Below are positions 61,725 through 64,000 of a stretch of 64,000 bases of DNA, one piece after another. The notes below the pieces were generated by a model that did no database searches, was not told the origin of the DNA, and worked only from the letters and a program-made list of their open reading frames with translations. This DNA is from an uncultured Bacteroidales bacterium. GTDB lineage: Bacteria; Bacteroidota; Bacteroidia; Bacteroidales; Bacteroidaceae. How positions within the stretch are numbered: the first letter of the stretch is position 1; each line of letters opens with the position of its first letter. Location: assembly GCA_902779085.1 (NCBI GenBank), contig CACYZY010000006.1, positions 62,001 to 126,000 of the forward strand, written 5' to 3'. Made by a program: the position numbers and the translations under genes.

Positions 61725-63206
61725 ATGAACGTTACTCGTAGAAACTTTTTGAAGACTGGAGCAGCTGCTGTTGCAGGTTTTACAATTGCTCCAAACATCA
61801 TCTTGGGTAAGTCTCATGGTCACATGGCTCCAAGTGATCTTCCTAACATCGCAGCTGTAGGTGTTGGTAGTCAGGGTGGTGGTGATATCCAGAATATCGC
61901 TGACCCAGATGAGAAGATTGGCAGAAGACCTAATCCAGATCGTAAGTACGGTGGTTGGGTGTCTCCTAACTTCGCTGGTTTGCGTCCTGAAAGAAGAATG
62001 GTAGATCAGGGTGTGCAGATGGGTGATGCAGGCAAGCAGCCTATCCATCATGCAAACATGTATGCACTTTGCGACGTTGACCTTGACTATGCTGGCCACA
62101 TCATGGCTGGTTATCCAAAGGCTAAGAAGTATCAGGACTTCCGCAAGATGCTGGATGACTGTGGTAAGGAAATTGATGGTGTATTGATCGGTACTCCTGA
62201 CCATACCCACGCTATTATCGCTGCTTATGCTATGTTGCAAGGCAAGGCTGTGTTCGTAGAGAAGCCTATGGCAAAGACTATCGAGGAGGTACGTTACCTA
62301 CGCGACTTGGCAAAGAAGACTGGCGTTGTTACTCAGATGGGTAACCAGGGTCACAACATTGAAGGTACTTATCAGACTGTTGAGTGGATCCGTAGCGGCG
62401 CCATTGGCGATGTAACTGAGGTTCACATGTGGTCTGACCGTCCTGTATGGCGCCAGGGTGATTATCAGCGTCCTGAGGGTGAGGCTATTCCTAAGAACTT
62501 AGATTATGATTTGTGGTTAGGTCCGGCTCCTCTGAAACCTTATAACCACCAGACTACTCACTTCGCATGGCGTGGTATGTGGGATTATGGTACAGGTGCT
62601 ATGGGTGATATGGGTGCTCACACCTTCGATGCTCCTATTTGGGCATTAGGTCTGGGTATGCCTGATAAGATCCAGGCTACTACTACTCCGTTCAACGATG
62701 AATATCTGCCTATCACTGAGCTTTGCCAATATCACTTCCCAGCTCGTACTGTTGATGGAAAGAAGATGCCTGAGGTTAATGTTTACTGGACTGATGGTGG
62801 TATCAAGCTGTCTCGTCCAAAGGAATTGGAAGCTAACCGTCAGTTGAAGGAGTGCTTGTACATTGGTACTAAGGGCATGTTAATGCATGGTACTCACGGT
62901 GCATCTCCAGAGTTTATCCCAGCTCGTCCAGGATGGAAGGAACCGGAAAAGACCTTGAAGCGTCCAAAGAATATCTATGTTGACTGGGTCGAGGCAATAA
63001 AGGAGAAGCGTCAGGCTGCTAACAATTTCGATGTAGCTGCTAAACTAACCGAGATTATGTTGCTGACCAACATCGCTGTATTGTCACAGCAGCGTCACAT
63101 CACGCTGGAGTACGATGCCAACAAGATGCAGATTACTAACCTGCCTGAGGCTAACCAATTCTTCCGTCGTGAATATCGCCATGGATGGGAACTGCCTAAG
63201 TTCTAA
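61725..63206 (+). CDS. Gfo/Idh/MocA-family oxidoreductase with Tat signal (copy 2)
   Basis: The 493-residue product starts MNVTRRNFLKTGAAAVAGFTI, a Tat signal nearly identical to copy 1, and shares its domain plan: Rossmann domain (NIAAVGVGSQGGGDI), EKPMAKTIEEVRYL, GNQGHNIEGTYQTVEWIRSGA and the C-terminal FRREYRHGWELP. It differs mainly in the region after the Rossmann domain (RPNPDRKYGGWVSPNFAG). The ATG at 61725 is chosen over a TTG nine codons upstream. A perfect terminator follows. The pair arose by tandem duplication and probably handles related sugars. Confidence 0.9.
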   Translation: MNVTRRNFLKTGAAAVAGFTIAPNIILGKSHGHMAPSDLPNIAAVGVGSQGGGDIQNIADPDEKIGRRPNPDRKYGGWVSPNFAGLRPERRMVDQGVQMGDAGKQPIHHANMYALCDVDLDYAGHIMAGYPKAKKYQDFRKMLDDCGKEIDGVLIGTPDHTHAIIAAYAMLQGKAVFVEKPMAKTIEEVRYLRDLAKKTGVVTQMGNQGHNIEGTYQTVEWIRSGAIGDVTEVHMWSDRPVWRQGDYQRPEGEAIPKNLDYDLWLGPAPLKPYNHQTTHFAWRGMWDYGTGAMGDMGAHTFDAPIWALGLGMPDKIQATTTPFNDEYLPITELCQYHFPARTVDGKKMPEVNVYWTDGGIKLSRPKELEANRQLKECLYIGTKGMLMHGTHGASPEFIPARPGWKEPEKTLKRPKNIYVDWVEAIKEKRQAANNFDVAAKLTEIMLLTNIAVLSQQRHITLEYDANKMQITNLPEANQFFRREYRHGWELPKF

Positions 63207-63228
63207 TCTTAGATATAGATGTAATAAA

Positions 63229-63261
63229 GAAGGTAGCCCACTCGGGCTACCTTCTCTTTTT
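63229..63261 (+). terminator. Terminator between copy 2 and the VOC gene
   Basis: GAAGGTAGCCC (63229-63239) pairs perfectly with GGGCTACCTTC (63244-63254) around ACTC, followed by TCTTTTT. It may also end the minus-strand VOC transcript. Confidence 0.9.
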
Positions 63262-63649
63262 ATAGTTTCTCGCAAAATTCTATGGTTTCTTTATTCGGAC
63301 CTTCAATTTTGAAGTACTTGATACCTCGCTCCCAGTAGGGCAGTTTATGAATAGGCGAGTCGCATATATGGAAACCTTTTGATTTTACCAATTCATACAA
63401 TCCCTCAATATTTTTCACATCAATGGCTATATGCTCAAACGAGCCTGCGTGCATGGCTGCTGGCTCTTTGTCATAAGTTTCTATCTGCAAATTGCCAAAT
63501 TGCATGAATGCTACCTGTTGCCCGTTGTCGTTGGTACGCTGATAAACCATTTCAAAACCCAAGGATTGATAAAAATTGATGGTCTTGTTTATGTCCAGCG
63601 TAGGAATCCCAATATGCTGAAGTCCCGTGCAGAAATCCTTAACGTCCAT
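63260..63649 (-). CDS. VOC-superfamily (glyoxalase-like) protein
   Basis: The 129-residue protein has two VOC beta-alpha-beta-beta-beta halves: LQHIGIPTLDINKTINFYQSLGFEMVYQ with metal His in QHIGI, and FEHIAIDVKNIEGLYELVKSKGFH with His in EHIAI, ending in a Glu-containing ETIEFCEKL. Members include lyases, dioxygenases and resistance proteins; the function is unknown here. Its start codon overlaps the stop of the TerB-like gene as TAATG, so the two are translationally coupled. Confidence 0.85.
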   Translation of the reverse strand: MDVKDFCTGLQHIGIPTLDINKTINFYQSLGFEMVYQRTNDNGQQVAFMQFGNLQIETYDKEPAAMHAGSFEHIAIDVKNIEGLYELVKSKGFHICDSPIHKLPYWERGIKYFKIEGPNKETIEFCEKL

Positions 63650-64000
63650 TACTCAAGTGCTTTTTTCCAGTCCTCGAAGAGGGCGCTTTCTTTTTTATTT
63701 TCTACGCAGTCAGCATTGATGACATTGGTTACAAACTGACTAAGCGTTACTTTTATAACGCCTTGCTCTGCAGGGTTGAAGTAGCTTAGTAAATCTTTTG
63801 TCTCATTTACGATATCTTCCAGCTTGTATTGTTTTTGCAGTGAACTTTCCAATTCAGCCTTAACATCGTCAACAGGACCTATGGCAGCCAGTTTGTCAAT
63901 AAAACCCTCTATGAAATTCTTCTCACGCACATCATATTTCCCATCGGCGTGTGCAAAAAACAGACCTGTCTTGGCTACAAGCCAAATAACTTTCTCAATA
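63649..64000 (-). CDS. TerB-like protein (start lies beyond the window)
   Basis: The frame continues to the right edge without a start: the visible part reads IEKVIWLVAKTGLFFAHADGKYD, then REKNFIEGFIDKL. AHADGKYDVREKNFI is the typical TerB-domain metal-binding helix pattern (cf. ADGKVDERE). TerB-type domains occur in tellurite-resistance and stress proteins; the role here is unknown. The N-terminus is missing, so additional domains cannot be excluded. It is coupled to the VOC gene. Confidence 0.7.
   Translation of the reverse strand, partial: IEKVIWLVAKTGLFFAHADGKYDVREKNFIEGFIDKLAAIGPVDDVKAELESSLQKQYKLEDIVNETKDLLSYFNPAEQGVIKVTLSQFVTNVINADCVENKKESALFEDWKKALE

Overview
The window reads as a chromosomal segment of a gut- or oral-type Bacteroidales bacterium, most likely Prevotella or a close relative. 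The support is direct: many genes are preceded by the Bacteroidota promoter signature (TTTG about 19-21 nt upstream of TAnnTTTG), Shine-Dalgarno sequences are mostly absent, and the gene content is typical of the order (class II ribonucleotide reductase beside dnaA, an lysS-gpsA-pgi operon, a two-gene methylmalonyl-CoA mutase, a short ROK glucokinase, PepD, tandem Tat-signal Gfo/Idh/MocA oxidoreductases). The genus is inference; no rRNA gene is present.

Layout. 1-5.7 kb (minus): truncated 4-alpha-glucanotransferase, B12-dependent ribonucleotide reductase, dnaA. 6.0-12.4 kb: envelope genes (MCE/MlaD protein, cell-wall amidase, HD protein, LptD-like outer-membrane protein) and uracil-DNA glycosylase. 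12.6-17.0 kb: an AT-rich four-gene operon encoding an HPr-kinase-like/signal-peptidase-like fusion, a PqqD-like recognition protein, a nucleotidyltransferase and an ABC exporter. It has the tailoring and export parts of a peptide-modification system without a recognisable precursor or cyclase, and is the best candidate for an undescribed system. 17.1-25.7 kb: tRNA-Arg, asnA, the lysS-gpsA-pgi-HAD operon, a MATE exporter and a cytidylate-kinase-like protein. 25.8-40.4 kb: a lipoprotein, an NtrB/NtrC-like two-component pair, and a divergent six-gene-plus efflux operon (TolC, MacA-like adaptor, small membrane protein, three MacB/FtsX-type permeases and one ATPase) behind a near-perfect sigma-54 promoter with two upstream palindromes. 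40.4-48.3 kb: small A1S_2505-type protein, DUF3237 protein, two alpha/beta hydrolases, YidE/AspT-type transporter, GH20 hexosaminidase. 48.3-55.9 kb: mutA, mutB, nagA and a secreted acid phosphatase-M28 peptidase fusion. 56-64 kb: tRNA-Pro, tRNA-Phe, CvfB-like S1 protein, glucokinase, pepD, two paralogous oxidoreductases, a VOC protein and a truncated TerB-like protein.

How the genes fit together. GH20, NagA and the ROK kinase suggest use of host or microbial amino sugars; pgi, gpsA and glucokinase are central sugar metabolism; mutAB belongs to the succinate-propionate branch and, like NrdJ, needs cobalamin. The two-component pair very probably switches on the divergent efflux operon through sigma-54.

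Non-coding structure is unusually informative. Three convergent gene junctions (11.7, 26.4 and 58.3 kb) carry short arrays with the same 22-bp period but unrelated unit sequences; the 26.4-kb array has five units in one orientation followed without a break by three inverted ones. A promoter- and terminator-bounded small transcript lies at 46.4-46.5 kb beside promoter-like repeats. GC-rich palindromes are read in frame into the start of a HAD hydrolase.
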